From: Aureobasidium sp. EXF-3400
Taxonomy: Eukaryota > Ascomycota > Dothideomycetes > Dothideales > Saccotheciaceae
Direction: 5' to 3'
Assembly (NCBI GenBank): GCA_024195585.1
Contig: SWBL01000040.1
Coordinates: forward strand, 62,001-126,000
Length of the DNA stretch: 64,000 nt
Part shown: positions 10,084 through 20,827 of the stretch, in pieces
Numbering within the stretch: the first letter of the stretch is position 1
How the letters are laid out: each line of letters starts with the position of its first letter
The notes under the pieces: generated by a model
What the model was told of the DNA's origin: nothing
The model's input: the letters and a program-made list of their open reading frames with translations, nothing else
The model's database searches: none
Position numbers and translations under genes: made by a program

Positions 10084-13000
10084 ATGACTAGTCATCAGCA
10101 AAGAGATTCCTTCTCGACTCCTAACCATCCTTCTTCATCAGCACAGCCTGCTCCGTCTGCCACAACTCAAGGGAACAAGTCAAAATCACAACCCAAAAAG
10201 TTGCGGTTTATTACCAGTCAAGGAGCTCCTCAAGCCAAAAGGCGTCGTGTTTCCACTGCTTGCTTGGTATGCAGAAAACGAAAGGTTGCATGTTCTGGTG
10301 AACGTCCGCACTGTAACACGTGCACCAACAACAGATTGGAGTGTACTGGCTATGCTGATGAAAACTCTTCCGGAACTGCCAATGTCGATGAGACCGACAC
10401 TCCTCGAGCTGCGCCTCCTATCTTGCGCCGTTCCGAGACAGCAGATTCGATCAAGGCTCCTCCTGCCAGGAAGTTCAAGTCGGCCGAGTCACAAAGTCAG
10501 AGTAAAACAACGACCTCCGCCAGAAATTCTACACCTAATGCATCAGAACCTGCTCATTGGCAGCCTTCACGAAACGACAATGATCAGAGCTATCTCTCGA
10601 AACCAACGCCCTCCTTGTTTTCTGGCGCTCGAAATCGTATGCCCTACTTTCGCTGGCTTGGTCCTACTGCCATCATGCCAGGCTTCAAGCAGATGGTCGT
10701 CAAAGTCAATCGCTCATCATCAACAGCCGATGGCGTAACTTCTCCATCGGCAGGTGCTCAACCTGGCGCTTCGGCCATGTCAAATCATTCTGCCACCTAT
10801 GATCCAGACGCACGTACACCGCAGATCCTACCTTTTTACGACAACTCATCGATGCCGCCGAGTGAACTTATCACACACCTTTGCGATACATTCTTCGTCC
10901 ACCTTGCTTGTAATTTTCCCTTCCTCCAACGAGATCGTTTCTTAAAAGACCTTGAAGAAAAGCAGGTTGATGCAATCCTTGTGGATGCAGTTTGTGCACT
11001 TGCCGCTCGTTTCTCCACTCATCATTTGCTTGTTCAGCAATCACGCGATGGCCAACATGTGAACCACTCAGAGCAAGGTTCTGCTTTTGCTCAACGAGCG
11101 AAACTGGCTCTGATTGATACTTATGCGACGCCTAGTGTCGCTGCTGTGCAAGCTGCACTTCTGCTTGCCTATAATGAGTTTGGCGAAAGCAGAGATAGTG
11201 GTCTCTGGATGTATCTTGGTATATCCATTCGCATGGCTCAAGATCTAGGTTTACACAAGCTCGATGGTCTTCGTTATGAAGGCCGTGATGGGTCTTCTCC
11301 TAGATTCTCAAGAAACGAGAAGCAAGTGGATAAGATGTTCGGCCGCACTGATATACTAGGCCAAAATCATGACACAGCCGAAGAACAGAGAGCAGCCGAA
11401 CGCGAGCGAGTCGATACTTTGTGGGCAGTCTTCTTCCTTGATCGAGTTGTTTCCTCTGGCACCGGACGACGAAGCACGCTGCAAGACGACGACATTGAAC
11501 TCTCTTTCCCGCCTCTTGATTTGTTGGACCCTAAAACTGGCTGGCCTTCGCCATTTCCTGCTCTCATCCGAATTGTCTGTTTGTACGGTCGAGTTGCGGA
11601 TCTGCTTAATAGTATTAAGGAGCCTTCAGACATAACTAGTGAAACCCCACAACAATTGGCAGATATGGAAGCACGGGTGACGAATTTGTATCAGGGTTCG
11701 TTTTTTCTGCCCGGGCAGACGTTTCGACGAGTACTGACACATCACAGGCCTCTCTCCAAAACTACATTTCCAAGCGATGAACTTCCATCACTATGTCAAA
11801 GCTGGAGAAGGAACCAATTTTGTTTTACTACATTTCTGGTTCCATACACTCATTGTCTTACTTCATCAGCCAACACTGCTGAAAACTTTTGAAGGCAGAA
11901 TGCTTCAACTATTCCCTAACAGTCAAGCATTATCCATGTCTTCCGCCAAAACCATCGCGGACATCTTATCTTACTCACAACTCATCGATACAAAAGCCAG
12001 TCTTGGTAACCCCTTCACTACACAACCAATCTATATCGCTGCTTGTGCCTTTCTCAAGGAGACGGCCGAGCAGACGGCCACCTCGAAAGAACATTCTCGC
12101 TCACAATCAGCGGCAAACTCTCGCGCTGGAAGCCCGGCTCGAGAACAGGCCGCAGCGGGAGTAGCAGAAACAGCAAACATGATACGACCGTCAAGCATGT
12201 TATCAAACAGCACCAGGCCGCCGATGGTAGAAAGAGCACTAGCTCGCCATACGTTACTCGCAACGGCAGCGAATCAACACTACCAACTTTGCTACAAAGC
12301 ACTACAAAGTCTCGAAACATATTGGGCAGGGACGAAATACATACTGACAGTGTTGGACCAAAAGTTCAAAGGTGTCGGAGACCCTCTCTTGTACACGGTG
12401 GAAGAAGGAGAAAGCGCTTTCGAGCAACCGGAACCAAAACCTGCATTTACCCAGCCAGGATGGCGAAGAAAGACTCCATCGAATCCATGGTCTCCGAGCG
12501 CGTTGATGCAGAGTTCATTCATGCAATCCAAAACGCCTCCTGCGGTCGGTGACCCAAATCAACGTAAGTCATACTGGGCCGAATGTTCTTGATTCGAAAC
12601 TAATTATGCGATGACAGCGATTGGTTGGACACTGACAGGCACCCTCAATTCACCCAGCACGAATGTAGCCTGGCACTTCTCCGGTGGTCCTGGCACAACC
12701 GAACCAGTATCGCAATCGCTCGACTCACTCATCGACCACAACACACCCTTCGACTTCAACAGCATGCAGAGCAACGGCGCCTCATTCCAGCAACCACAAA
12801 ACAGTCATACACGTACATACTCTGGCAACAATCTGCCTCACCCTTCGCCACACCAACACCGACACCACAGATCCTCGCTCCCAGCCTCTGCTTTCGCAAC
12901 AATAGCACCCTCGCCAACGACCTTCCCTTCTCCCGTCCAACACCGACACAACCACCAAGATGACAGCAACTCTCTGCATGTTCCAACCTTCAGCCAATCG

Positions 13001-13231
13001 AACAACTTGCAAATTTTTGACGGCGCTCATGCAGAAGAAAGCTTTGGCGATTTCTTGATTGAGAGTCAGGACGTCGATATGAGTTTGTTGGGCTTGGATA
13101 TGTTACCTTGGTTTGATGCACCGAGTGGAGATTTGATGCCTGTGTTTGATGAAGCGTTGAATGTTGGGCATGTGAATACGAATATGGATGCAGAGTTTCA
13201 GGGCCAAGATAAAGATGGAGCAGGGACTTGA
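10084..13231 (+). CDS. Zn2Cys6 transcription factor with fungal-specific TF domain
   Basis: A nuclear regulator that probably binds CGG-type half-sites. The binuclear zinc cluster lies at about residues 58-89: CLVC, RKRKVAC, then SGERPHC, NTC and TNNRLEC (spacing C-x2-C-x6-C-x6-C-x2-C-x6-C), with basic flanks. The fungal-specific middle domain starts near residue 260 (LCDTFFVHLACNFPFLQRDRF) and includes WMYLGISIRMAQDLGLH. Exons are 10084-11695, 11748-12563 and 12618-13231, giving 1013 aa. Intron 1 (52 nt) has an unusual GTTCGT donor but a TACTGAC branch, and its phase gives LHFQAMNFHHYVKAGEG. Intron 2 (54 nt, GTAAGT) could instead end at 12638, removing seven residues. The C-terminus is Gln/His/Ser-rich and then acidic, possibly an activation region. 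The target is unknown. Confidence 0.87.
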
Positions 13232-13437
13232 TTGTAAATGGTGAGATGATACATATAACGCAAACATCCTGATACCCAAGATTTCATCCTTGTCCTGTCA
13301 TTGCTGAGGTCCGCCGGAATGACAAGGGTTGGAGCCAGTGGCATTGAATCAGCAAGCTATCGGACGGTAGAGAGAAGAGAGCCCGAGAACCTAGCTACCA
13401 GGGACGGCCCTTGTGGTGACCGTCGCTGTATCAGTCG

Positions 13438-13608
13438 TCAAGGAACGAGGAGGCAGTCTGTAGCGGTGTGAACTGACAGAGCAGGGGTGCTGTTGTTGAC
13501 ACGAGCCTTGCAACGGTTGAAGGGGCCAGCCGTGGTGCGCGAGAGGATGTATTCGATCTCGAACTCTTCGTCGGCGTGGCCGAGATTGGTATTGAGCTTG
13601 AGTGTCAT
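13438..13608 (-). CDS. Possible 56-residue small protein, unknown
   Basis: The frame runs from an ATG at 13608 to a TGA at 13438. The predicted peptide begins MTLKLNTNLGHADEEFEIEY and continues through ILSRTTAGPFNRCKARVNN. Codon choice is strongly biased to C/T third positions, as in the neighbouring real genes, and the frame stays open about 50 nt upstream without another ATG. It lies between the 3' ends of the Zn2Cys6 gene and the RING gene. I recognise no family. It could be an intact small gene or the surviving 3' exon of a longer one. Confidence 0.35.
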   Translation of the reverse strand: MTLKLNTNLGHADEEFEIEYILSRTTAGPFNRCKARVNNSTPALSVHTATDCLLVP

Positions 13609-13720
13609 CTTGACGAGGAGCCAGTTGTCGGAAGTTGATGATTGTGTTGTCGAGACTCAGCAAGTGTGGGATTTGAGCTGCTCGTTTCATTCCATAGCCG
13701 TGGAATCCATCTTGTCTGGC

Positions 13721-14785
13721 TTATGGTCTCTCCACCACTGGCATACTCTCGGGCGCAACAACACAAGGATCAGTAGGCATCCACTCACTCCTCATCACCC
13801 CACCACCAGATGCCCCTCTTCTTCTCCTATTCCTCTGTCCACCCCTCCTACTCCTCGCCGCCACCACCCCTACTTCCTCACCTCTTTCCCTCCCATTCCA
13901 CCTCTTCTTTTTCCTCCTGCTTTGTTTTGTAAATTGGAGATTTGCTCTGCACATTGGACATGTGAATCTGGACTTTAGGGTTGCGGAGAGGATTGGGTAG
14001 GTTGTGAGGAGCAGGGGGGAGGAGGAGAGCCAGGTGCTGAGGGCAGTATCGAGGGAGGTGGTTTGCCAGTTTGTTAGGCATGGGAGACAGAAGGTGTGGG
14101 TGCAGGAGAGGGAGAGGGTTGGAGTGGTGGATAGGCAGATGGGACAGGGATCTATTGTGGCTTTTTGTGTTGTTGGGGGTGGCGATGGTGGTGTGGGTGT
14201 GGTCCTTGATGCAGGCTCTGTTTGCGGTATGGGTGTATTGCCTGATGGAGGTGTTGATGGCGGCGTCTCGGGTATTTCATCTGCCACAGCAGAAGAAGTT
14301 GCAGTACCTGCTCTTTCCTCCACAGCCTTTTTCTCCCGTCGTTTCACCTCGCGTTCCCGAAAACGGTAGGCTGCTTTCGACCTTAACTCCGGCTGTCCAC
14401 CTACGACCACATGACTGCCACCTTCGCCTGTCCTCAACACGTCCACATGTCGTTTACAAGCCACCAATACCCAACCCCTAGGATACCTAGCCACAAACCC
14501 TTTCTCTATACTTCCCTCCATCGCTATCTCATCACACACTGGACAAGACTCTGCAAACATACCTCCAGGCACACGATACTCGAGTTCTGGATAAGAGGCG
14601 CTGAACTCTGGGAAACCATTGGGTGATGTGATAAGGGAGAAGGGCAGAGCGTGGAGATGAGGTCTGAGAATCGACGGTGGTAGAGTTTCAGAAGACGGAG
14701 TGGAGGTTTCGGTGTGCTGATCGTTTGTGGGATGCAAGATGCTGGTTGATCTGAAGATGGTGTTGTTGTGGTTGTTTTGGTCCAT
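13721..14785 (-). CDS. RING-type zinc-finger protein (probable E3 ligase)
   Basis: A protein of 354 aa from the first in-frame ATG at 14785 (context TTAACCATGG). The frame is open further upstream but has no ATG there. A C3HC4-like finger lies at about residues 213-281: PCPICL, then C-x-H-x-F-C-x2-C (SCTHTFCLPC), then a long insert of about 40 residues before CPMC. The finger is followed by a very basic tail (RRKKKRWNGRE, RRGGQRNRRRR), possibly a nuclear or RNA-binding tail. The N-terminal half is unrecognised but holds a possible second CPVC site (ESCPVCDEI) near residue 75. RING proteins normally recruit E2 enzymes; no substrate can be inferred. Confidence 0.72.
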   Translation of the reverse strand: MDQNNHNNTIFRSTSILHPTNDQHTETSTPSSETLPPSILRPHLHALPFSLITSPNGFPEFSASYPELEYRVPGGMFAESCPVCDEIAMEGSIEKGFVARYPRGWVLVACKRHVDVLRTGEGGSHVVVGGQPELRSKAAYRFREREVKRREKKAVEERAGTATSSAVADEIPETPPSTPPSGNTPIPQTEPASRTTPTPPSPPPTTQKATIDPCPICLSTTPTLSLSCTHTFCLPCLTNWQTTSLDTALSTWLSSSPLLLTTYPILSATLKSRFTCPMCRANLQFTKQSRRKKKRWNGRERGEEVGVVAARSRRGGQRNRRRRGASGGGVMRSEWMPTDPCVVAPESMPVVERP

Positions 14786-15464
14786 GGTTAACAAAGATGT
14801 TGATAGATTATCTGTAGAGAGTTCTTCGGATGGTAGGAGAGTATTTTCCAAGGTGATGATGTCCTCAAGAGAAACTGTTTTGATGAAGCAAGACCAAATC
14901 GTAGATATATGAATGTATCAGATGCTGAGAGAATATGCGTCACATGCAGTGACTGTTGCCTAAGCGTTTCGCGTGCTTTTGAGCTCTTGGGATAGCTTCA
15001 CTTCGTCCAGGATCAGACAAACGATTGTGGCTGTGAAGCGACGCCTACTTTCATACGCGCTTCCAGATAAAAATGTTAGTGAATATTAGGTTGATGCTAT
15101 ATCAGCATGGGAGAGCTGTCGAAGGAGGTGATCGCCAGGACGCTTGGGCCCTCGGTTCGCCTTGCCATAGGCATTTGCTAGGTCAGATCGAAACCATCAA
15201 ATCTATACATGAACACAACAAACAAAGAGCCATTTTCTCATCTCACATGACCTAAACGTATCGTCTCTGTCTTTTTTGTATACTAAAACGCTTATGAGAT
15301 CGATTTTGTGATTGTTAGAACCATCATCTCCACAGCCTTCTAAACCACCAGAAAACAAAACTTCTTGGCATCTCCATGTCCGAAAACTTCTCGACTTTTG
15401 CAAAACCCCTCAACGACGAACGACGATTAAATAACCCTCGCACACAAAACACATCAGATAAACA
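14786..15464. promoter_or_regulatory. Divergent upstream region, RING gene / HPM1-like gene
   Basis: A 679-bp gap between two divergent start codons. No ORF, repeat or RNA gene is convincing. Both promoters must lie here. The plus-strand stretch at 15380-15464 is A/C-rich and runs straight into the HPM1-like start. Confidence 0.5.
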
Positions 15465-16514
15465 ATGGCTTTCAGTTTCAACTTCGGCGGCGACGACATC
15501 GACCAAACCGTCGATCAAGACATCCCCATCTCGGACGCGCCAACCTCAGAAGAAGCAACATCATCACAAATTCCAGCTCCGGTAAACGTCCTCCAGCACG
15601 ATCTACGCCAATTATACGAAACCTTGCCGGATAGATTATGCTACAGCACAGCTCAAATCGTGTCGCCGACTGGCAAGCAAATCCTCTTGCCGCGTCGCGA
15701 GCTGTTTGATATCCGTGTGCAACTCATGTCTGAAGCGTCTGCGGATAATGACAACGATACTACGTTATCGCAACTTCAATCTACGGATCTTGCGCCTAAT
15801 GTTTATGAAGGTGGATTCAAGACTTGGGAGTGCAGTGTGGATTTGTCGTCTTTGTTGCTTGATCGCGGCCCGCGTAAAGACATTGATGAATTGGTTCGTT
15901 GCGATGGAGTTGTCGAGTTGGGTGCTGGATCTGCTTTGCCCACTCTCACTCTGTTCCAACACTGTCTCAAGAATGGCATCCCTCAGACTTTTACTTTGAC
16001 AGACTATAACGCTAGTGTGTTGAGATTGGTCACATTGCCGAATCTGATCCTTACTTGGGCGGCTACCACTTCTCCGCCATTGATCGATTTATCTGCCGAG
16101 CCTTCTGGAGATCTGGAAAATATCCCTGCTCTGTTGCCTGAGTTCTTGGCTGGATTGGCTGCTTCTAGGATTCAATTGTCGTTTATCTCTGGTCCTTGGG
16201 GTGAAACTCTTGCTTCTCTGATTCCAGAATCTGCTCCTGATATGGGAAGTTTGATCTTGGCCAGCGAAACAATCTATAGTCCGGCCTCAACAACAGCATT
16301 TGTGGATTTGTTGGTTCAACTGCTGCGTCGCACAAGGATGGCAAAGGCAATCGTTGCGGCAAAGAGATTCTACTTTGGCGTAGGAGGCAGTGTGGACCAC
16401 TTGAAAGAGGTGTGTGCAGAGAAGGGCGCAGTCGCATACGAAGTGGAAAATGCTGGTGTTCCCGGCATGGACTCTGGCGTTGGAAGAGCGCTCGTCGAGG
16501 TGCAGATGTATTGA
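15465..16514 (+). CDS. HPM1: HPM1/METTL18-like protein-histidine methyltransferase
   Basis: A SAM-dependent methyltransferase. The yeast and human relatives methylate a histidine of ribosomal protein uL3. It is a single exon of 349 aa with its ATG in the context ACAATGG. The N-terminus is MAFSFNFGGDD, typical of fungal members. Near residue 114 is YEGGFKTWECSVDL, the family's substrate and cofactor lead-in. At about 150 comes the SAM motif VVELGAGSALPTL, and then FTLTDYNASVLRLVTLPNL, the post-I/II region. The C-terminal part includes FISGPWGE and ILASETIY. It ends only 37 bp from the stop of the convergent Zn2Cys6 gene. The closest alternative is another group-16 lysine methyltransferase. Confidence 0.85.
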   Translation: MAFSFNFGGDDIDQTVDQDIPISDAPTSEEATSSQIPAPVNVLQHDLRQLYETLPDRLCYSTAQIVSPTGKQILLPRRELFDIRVQLMSEASADNDNDTTLSQLQSTDLAPNVYEGGFKTWECSVDLSSLLLDRGPRKDIDELVRCDGVVELGAGSALPTLTLFQHCLKNGIPQTFTLTDYNASVLRLVTLPNLILTWAATTSPPLIDLSAEPSGDLENIPALLPEFLAGLAASRIQLSFISGPWGETLASLIPESAPDMGSLILASETIYSPASTTAFVDLLVQLLRRTRMAKAIVAAKRFYFGVGGSVDHLKEVCAEKGAVAYEVENAGVPGMDSGVGRALVEVQMY

Positions 16515-16551
16515 GGAGAACCGAATCATCAAAACTTCAACCCAGGACATC

Positions 16552-18874
16552 TCAGTCTCCTTCGTCGCCCCAATAATCCTTCAAATCTTGCGCTCGCCAT
16601 TGAGTAGCGAATCCTGTGGTTCTCTCGATTTCTGCTAGTGCTTCTAGCACGACACGATGTTCGGCTTTACTCGACATGACTTTGCCAGCGATATACAATG
16701 GCTGCGGTGCATTCGTCCACGCAGCATGCAGCAGATTACTCACCGAGATGCCAATGACCTGTCTCGCATGCCAAAAGATACTCCCCTGGCCCCTTACTCT
16801 GAGACCGTTTGGTTTGGCTTGCAGCATGAGTAGAGTCGCAGTGTGGTAGAGCTGATTTGCACTGACGGCCGCCGCGTTTGTATAAATCACGATAGGGAAA
16901 GCACCTTCGTCGTCGTTCTCGCAGGCGCGCGATGACAGAGGCCGCATCTCTGCTGGTCTGTTGGTATTCCAATCGACGAGAAGATCGAATAGGGCTTTCC
17001 ACTTTGCGCTATAAGTGCTTCCGCGTTCGGTGGTGCTGCCCCGTCTTGACACGACGTCAAGTACACTGGCGCAAAGAAAGAGCGAGTAGTTTGCATAGCT
17101 GTCGAAATTTTGAAAATCGGTCTTGAACTTCGAGATGGCTGTCGACATTGTGCCTGTAGGCAGAAACCACAAACTCGTTGGGATTTTGGTATGTGAGTCG
17201 GAGAGGAAGCCACCCCACATATCTGTAGCAGTTAGTACTGTGAATGTATGCGAAGAAAAACAAGGCAGAACGCACCCATTCGGGCAAAGCACCAGAAAAT
17301 GGCTTGTCGTATGCCTCCCACAACGCCATTGATACCTGCGGCCTTGAGTAACATGGCCGCACCATTAAGATGTCGTGCCCAGTCTTTTGGAGAAGCTAGA
17401 GCGAGTCAGCATAATAACGAACAATTGATCTTGGAAACTGACAGCTCATCATCTCCAACACGCAAAGCAAAACACAGCTTCCAATAACTTCTGTACTCAT
17501 ACTTTCCAGCTCTCCAGCAATCAATCGGATTGCCTCTTGATATAACGCCAAACTCTCTGTATAAGGTTTATCCGGATCTCTTCTTTCGATCTGCCTTGCA
17601 GAAAGAGCCAGCACTGATAGTCTCAGCGGTTCGGACTTTTGCGCTAGGATTGGCAGATGGATCTGAAAGTGACGATTGTTGTCAAACATGTCTAGCCATA
17701 GGGCTATTTCATCAAGATAGTTGCGCCAGAGCTCTATCTCACGACGGACGGTCATGCCTCTCGGAAGATTGCTCCGCGTAGGTCTATCGGGCTCGAGCTG
17801 CTCCCATTGAGACGAATGCTTGAGTGTCGCTTGATTGTCTGTAGCCTGTTGAGTCTCATCAGACTCGGGCGTGCCTGTTCGTGTGAGACCAGTACCGCGG
17901 GCTGTATCGACCATGTGATTATACAAGGTCGTATGCAGCTCTCGATAAGTAGCATTAGGGTAGTACATGGCATACATGTCCGGTGATTCGGCGGGAACAT
18001 GATCCAGGTCCATCAAAGCGTTGTTTGCATCGTTGCTCATCGTAGGCCATAAAGAGTCGCCAAAGGTTTGGAAGGCATCACGATTGGTGAGATAATCCAG
18101 AGACTCGAGTTCGGGTAAAGAAAATGACAATAGTTGGTCGTCTTCATGGATGACAGAAAGACTAGTAGTTGACATGGGATCCTCGATAGGTTGGAGAGGT
18201 GTTTGGAATGTGACATGATGCTGAGCTTCGCCTTCTCCAGCTGCGAAACTGTGGGAGCGTCTGCTATCTTGAACACTGTGGACCTCCTGAGAGCCCGTCC
18301 TCAAGATTGTAGCACGCTGCATGCCTGGCGAGATGTGGTCGTTCGTAAACCTCCTGGCCAATGCCTGGTCTTGAGATGTATTCTCAGTGATACCATCGAC
18401 TGCAAGGTCCATGTCCCATGAGAATGCACTGCTTCCATTCTCATGTGATGTGGGAATCTCGCTCTTGTGAGTGTCCTCAGTCATTGAATATTCTTGGCCA
18501 TTGAGATATTCCTTACACTCATGAGTATCCAGATCAAAGACGACATCAACCAGTTGCAGTGATGGGGCTGTAGCTGCAATCTTCTGTCCGGCTACCATAC
18601 TAGGATGATCGGCCTCAAGCGAAGTAAAGCGAAAACTAAGGCCGGAGTCCCATTCACATTCTTCACCCAGCCGCTCGCATTTGGCACAATTTGGTTTGGA
18701 CTCGTCGCATTTTTTCCGCCGTCGTCGACAATTTAAGCATCCTGAGCGACCTCGGAGCGAGCGTTTTGAGGGACCATCACGGGGCCGCTGTGGTGAAGGT
18801 GACGCCTCGTAAGACTCGTGAGCGACAGAGCCGTCTTCTGAAATCACAGCTCTGGCGTTCCGACTCGATCTCAT
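16552..18874 (-). CDS. Second Zn2Cys6 transcription factor
   Basis: A 740-aa regulator in three exons: 18874-17443, 17395-17276 and 17222-16552. Introns are 47 nt (GTCAGT, CTGAC branch, CTAG) and 53 nt (GTGCGT to ACAG). The start is the first ATG before the finger (MRSSRNARAVISEDG); the frame continues upstream without another ATG. The zinc cluster lies at about residues 43-73 (SGCLNCRRRRKKCDESKPNC followed by CERLGEEC). The spliced middle region reads MSSSPKDWARHLNGAAMLL, then GIRQAIFWCFARMDMWGGF, a hallmark of the fungal TF2 domain. A regulatory link to the SDR and transketolase-like genes just upstream is possible from position only. Confidence 0.88.
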
Positions 18875-19327
18875 AGGTTGCGATAGTAAACCATGCAGCG
18901 AGTCAAGTCGCTGTTGGTTAACGGAGAGAAAAATGGAGATGCTTTCAGAGTGCGGGGCAGATTTGGAGGGAAGGATGAATGAACAAACGGCAACAACGGG
19001 GCTGACCTTGAAATATATTGGCGATGCCACAAGCAAGACTTCAAACTCTACTCCACCGCCCTCATTACGCGTTGAAGCCAGTGTTCAGCTCTTACCTGGC
19101 ACCTAATTGAGACTATACATAGAAGGTGAAAGTCACTGGATTACTAGTCATTGCGCTCGAAGCTTTGGGATCAGGTGGTCGTGCCTCATATCAAGTATTG
19201 TTACTGGCTTGAATTTCATGATTCCTAAACAAGGTCCTATCGATAACTGAAGCAATCCGTCAAGCTCCGGCGTATGACTGTAATAAAATCTATGGTGTCT
19301 ATCCCCTTGATCATCTATAAAAAATGT
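18875..19327. other. Gap between the SDR stop and the Zn2Cys6 start
   Basis: A 453-bp minus-strand gap that should carry the promoter and 5' leader of the second Zn2Cys6 gene and the SDR 3' UTR. I see no gene or repeat. Confidence 0.5.
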
Positions 19328-20206
19328 TCAAGCGGTCGCACAGTGACCGCCATCTACTCTCAAATCGGCACCAGTCATCCAAGAGCTTCCATCTGCCAGG
19401 AGAAAAACACATGGGGCTTTGAAATCTTCAGGCGCACCCAGTCTTCCCAAAAGTGCTCCTCTCATCCAAGACTCTTCGACTTCGGGCTTCTCTTGCAGCA
19501 GGCCATCTGTCATAGCAGTACGAATATAACCGGGAGAAAGGGTGTTAACTCTGATGCCCCAGTGGCCCCATTCGTAGGCAAGAGAACGCCCCATCTGGTG
19601 TACAGCGGCTTTGCTAGTGTTGTAGGCCGAACAATGCAAGCCGCGGTTGGCAATTTGACCAGACATGGATGCGATCAGGACAATGCTACCACCAAGCTTC
19701 TGGTCGCGAAGCAGACGAGCTGTGTGTTTCGAGATAAGAAAGCTTCCGGCGACATTGACCTCCATAATTTTTCGCAAACCATCCATCGGGTAGTCGATAG
19801 CGTCGACCATTTGCTGGATTCCGGCGCAAGAGATCATGCCTTTGACAGGCTTTCCTCGTTGACGGGCCTCCTCACCACACTCTGTGACAATCTTCTCGAC
19901 GGCCTCCTCGTCCGTAATGTCGCAATGCTGGTATTTCGCACGAACTCCAGTGCTTTTTTGTAACTTGGTTATGACATCCCACTCTTCAGCGCTGGGTTCG
20001 GAAAGAATGTCCAGGCAAATGGCATCAGCGCCAGACTCGAGAACAGCAACCGCAAGTGTGATGCCAAGTCCACGACCAGCACCAGTAATGATAATAGTTC
20101 GATTCTTCAGGCCAAAGGCCTTTTCGATAGGAACATTTGCAGCTGATTGCCTAGACTCGGGAATGTCCCTGGGCAGCTCGATATCGGAGACGATGCTTGG
20201 TGCCAT
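19328..20206 (-). CDS. Short-chain dehydrogenase/reductase (classical SDR)
   Basis: A cytosolic NAD(P)-dependent oxidoreductase of 292 aa, single exon. The Rossmann motif TGAGRGLG lies at residues 41-48, and the D of DI near 66 is followed by a CDIT adenine-ring motif. Also present are CAG near 128, NVAG at 151, the catalytic Ser of IASMSG near 180, and Tyr195/Lys199 in YNTSK. It ends with SSWMTGADLRVDGG, typical of the family. It resembles fungal polyol/sugar reductases of the arabinitol/sorbose group, but the substrate cannot be read from sequence. It is divergent from the transketolase-like gene across 621 bp, which makes a shared carbohydrate pathway reasonable but unproven. Confidence 0.88.
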   Translation of the reverse strand: MAPSIVSDIELPRDIPESRQSAANVPIEKAFGLKNRTIIITGAGRGLGITLAVAVLESGADAICLDILSEPSAEEWDVITKLQKSTGVRAKYQHCDITDEEAVEKIVTECGEEARQRGKPVKGMISCAGIQQMVDAIDYPMDGLRKIMEVNVAGSFLISKHTARLLRDQKLGGSIVLIASMSGQIANRGLHCSAYNTSKAAVHQMGRSLAYEWGHWGIRVNTLSPGYIRTAMTDGLLQEKPEVEESWMRGALLGRLGAPEDFKAPCVFLLADGSSWMTGADLRVDGGHCATA

Positions 20207-20827
20207 GATGCTGTGACAAGTCGAGGATTGTAAACAGACAACAGTAAGGACAAGCTCAAGCGCACAAGGTCAATTGATCAAAGCCACGCGGGAAAAGATC
20301 GAAGTCTGGAACAACGACAAATTGCAGCGGCACATGGCCAATTTGTACGCGCCTGAATAATCATGACCAGGCCAACGAGCATCCGGCATCGTAGTTCGGT
20401 GCCAGACTCGATTGTTGGGACGTTGTAATGACTCTAGGTGGATTCATTTTGTGGATTGCATTGGGACCAACAGCGCTGAGACTGCCAGATTTGAAAGATG
20501 GATTGTGAGAGGAGAAGAAGCGTCGCGATGTATCAAGTCTCGGCGCTAGAAATTTCTGGTTTTAGCGCCAGTCCCTCGCGGCTTCCCCTTTTCGTTGGAG
20601 GCAAGAACAGACGCCAGCCAGATGAGGCAACTGTAGCGCAGAGCGAACAACCCCGCATCGTTCATCGGGACGACGGGTTACTTGTTTCTGACGAGATGTT
20701 CTTCCTCCAGAAGTCAGAAGCGCCACTGAGGTACACGCAAATATAGTTTCCATCATGATTGATAAAGACTCGATGGATCCCATGCATCCCGTCCGCCTTC
20801 AAGCCCAGATAGATCAAACGTCCCAAT
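20207..20827. promoter_or_regulatory. Divergent promoter region, SDR / transketolase-like
   Basis: A 621-bp gap between the two start codons. No coding frame is credible. It is the natural place for common regulation of the pair. No defined operator is recognisable by eye. Confidence 0.5.

Noticed and set aside
18875..19036. 54-codon N-terminal extension of the second Zn2Cys6 protein
   Set aside because: The open frame has no ATG above 18874 and the extension is unlike regulator N-termini.
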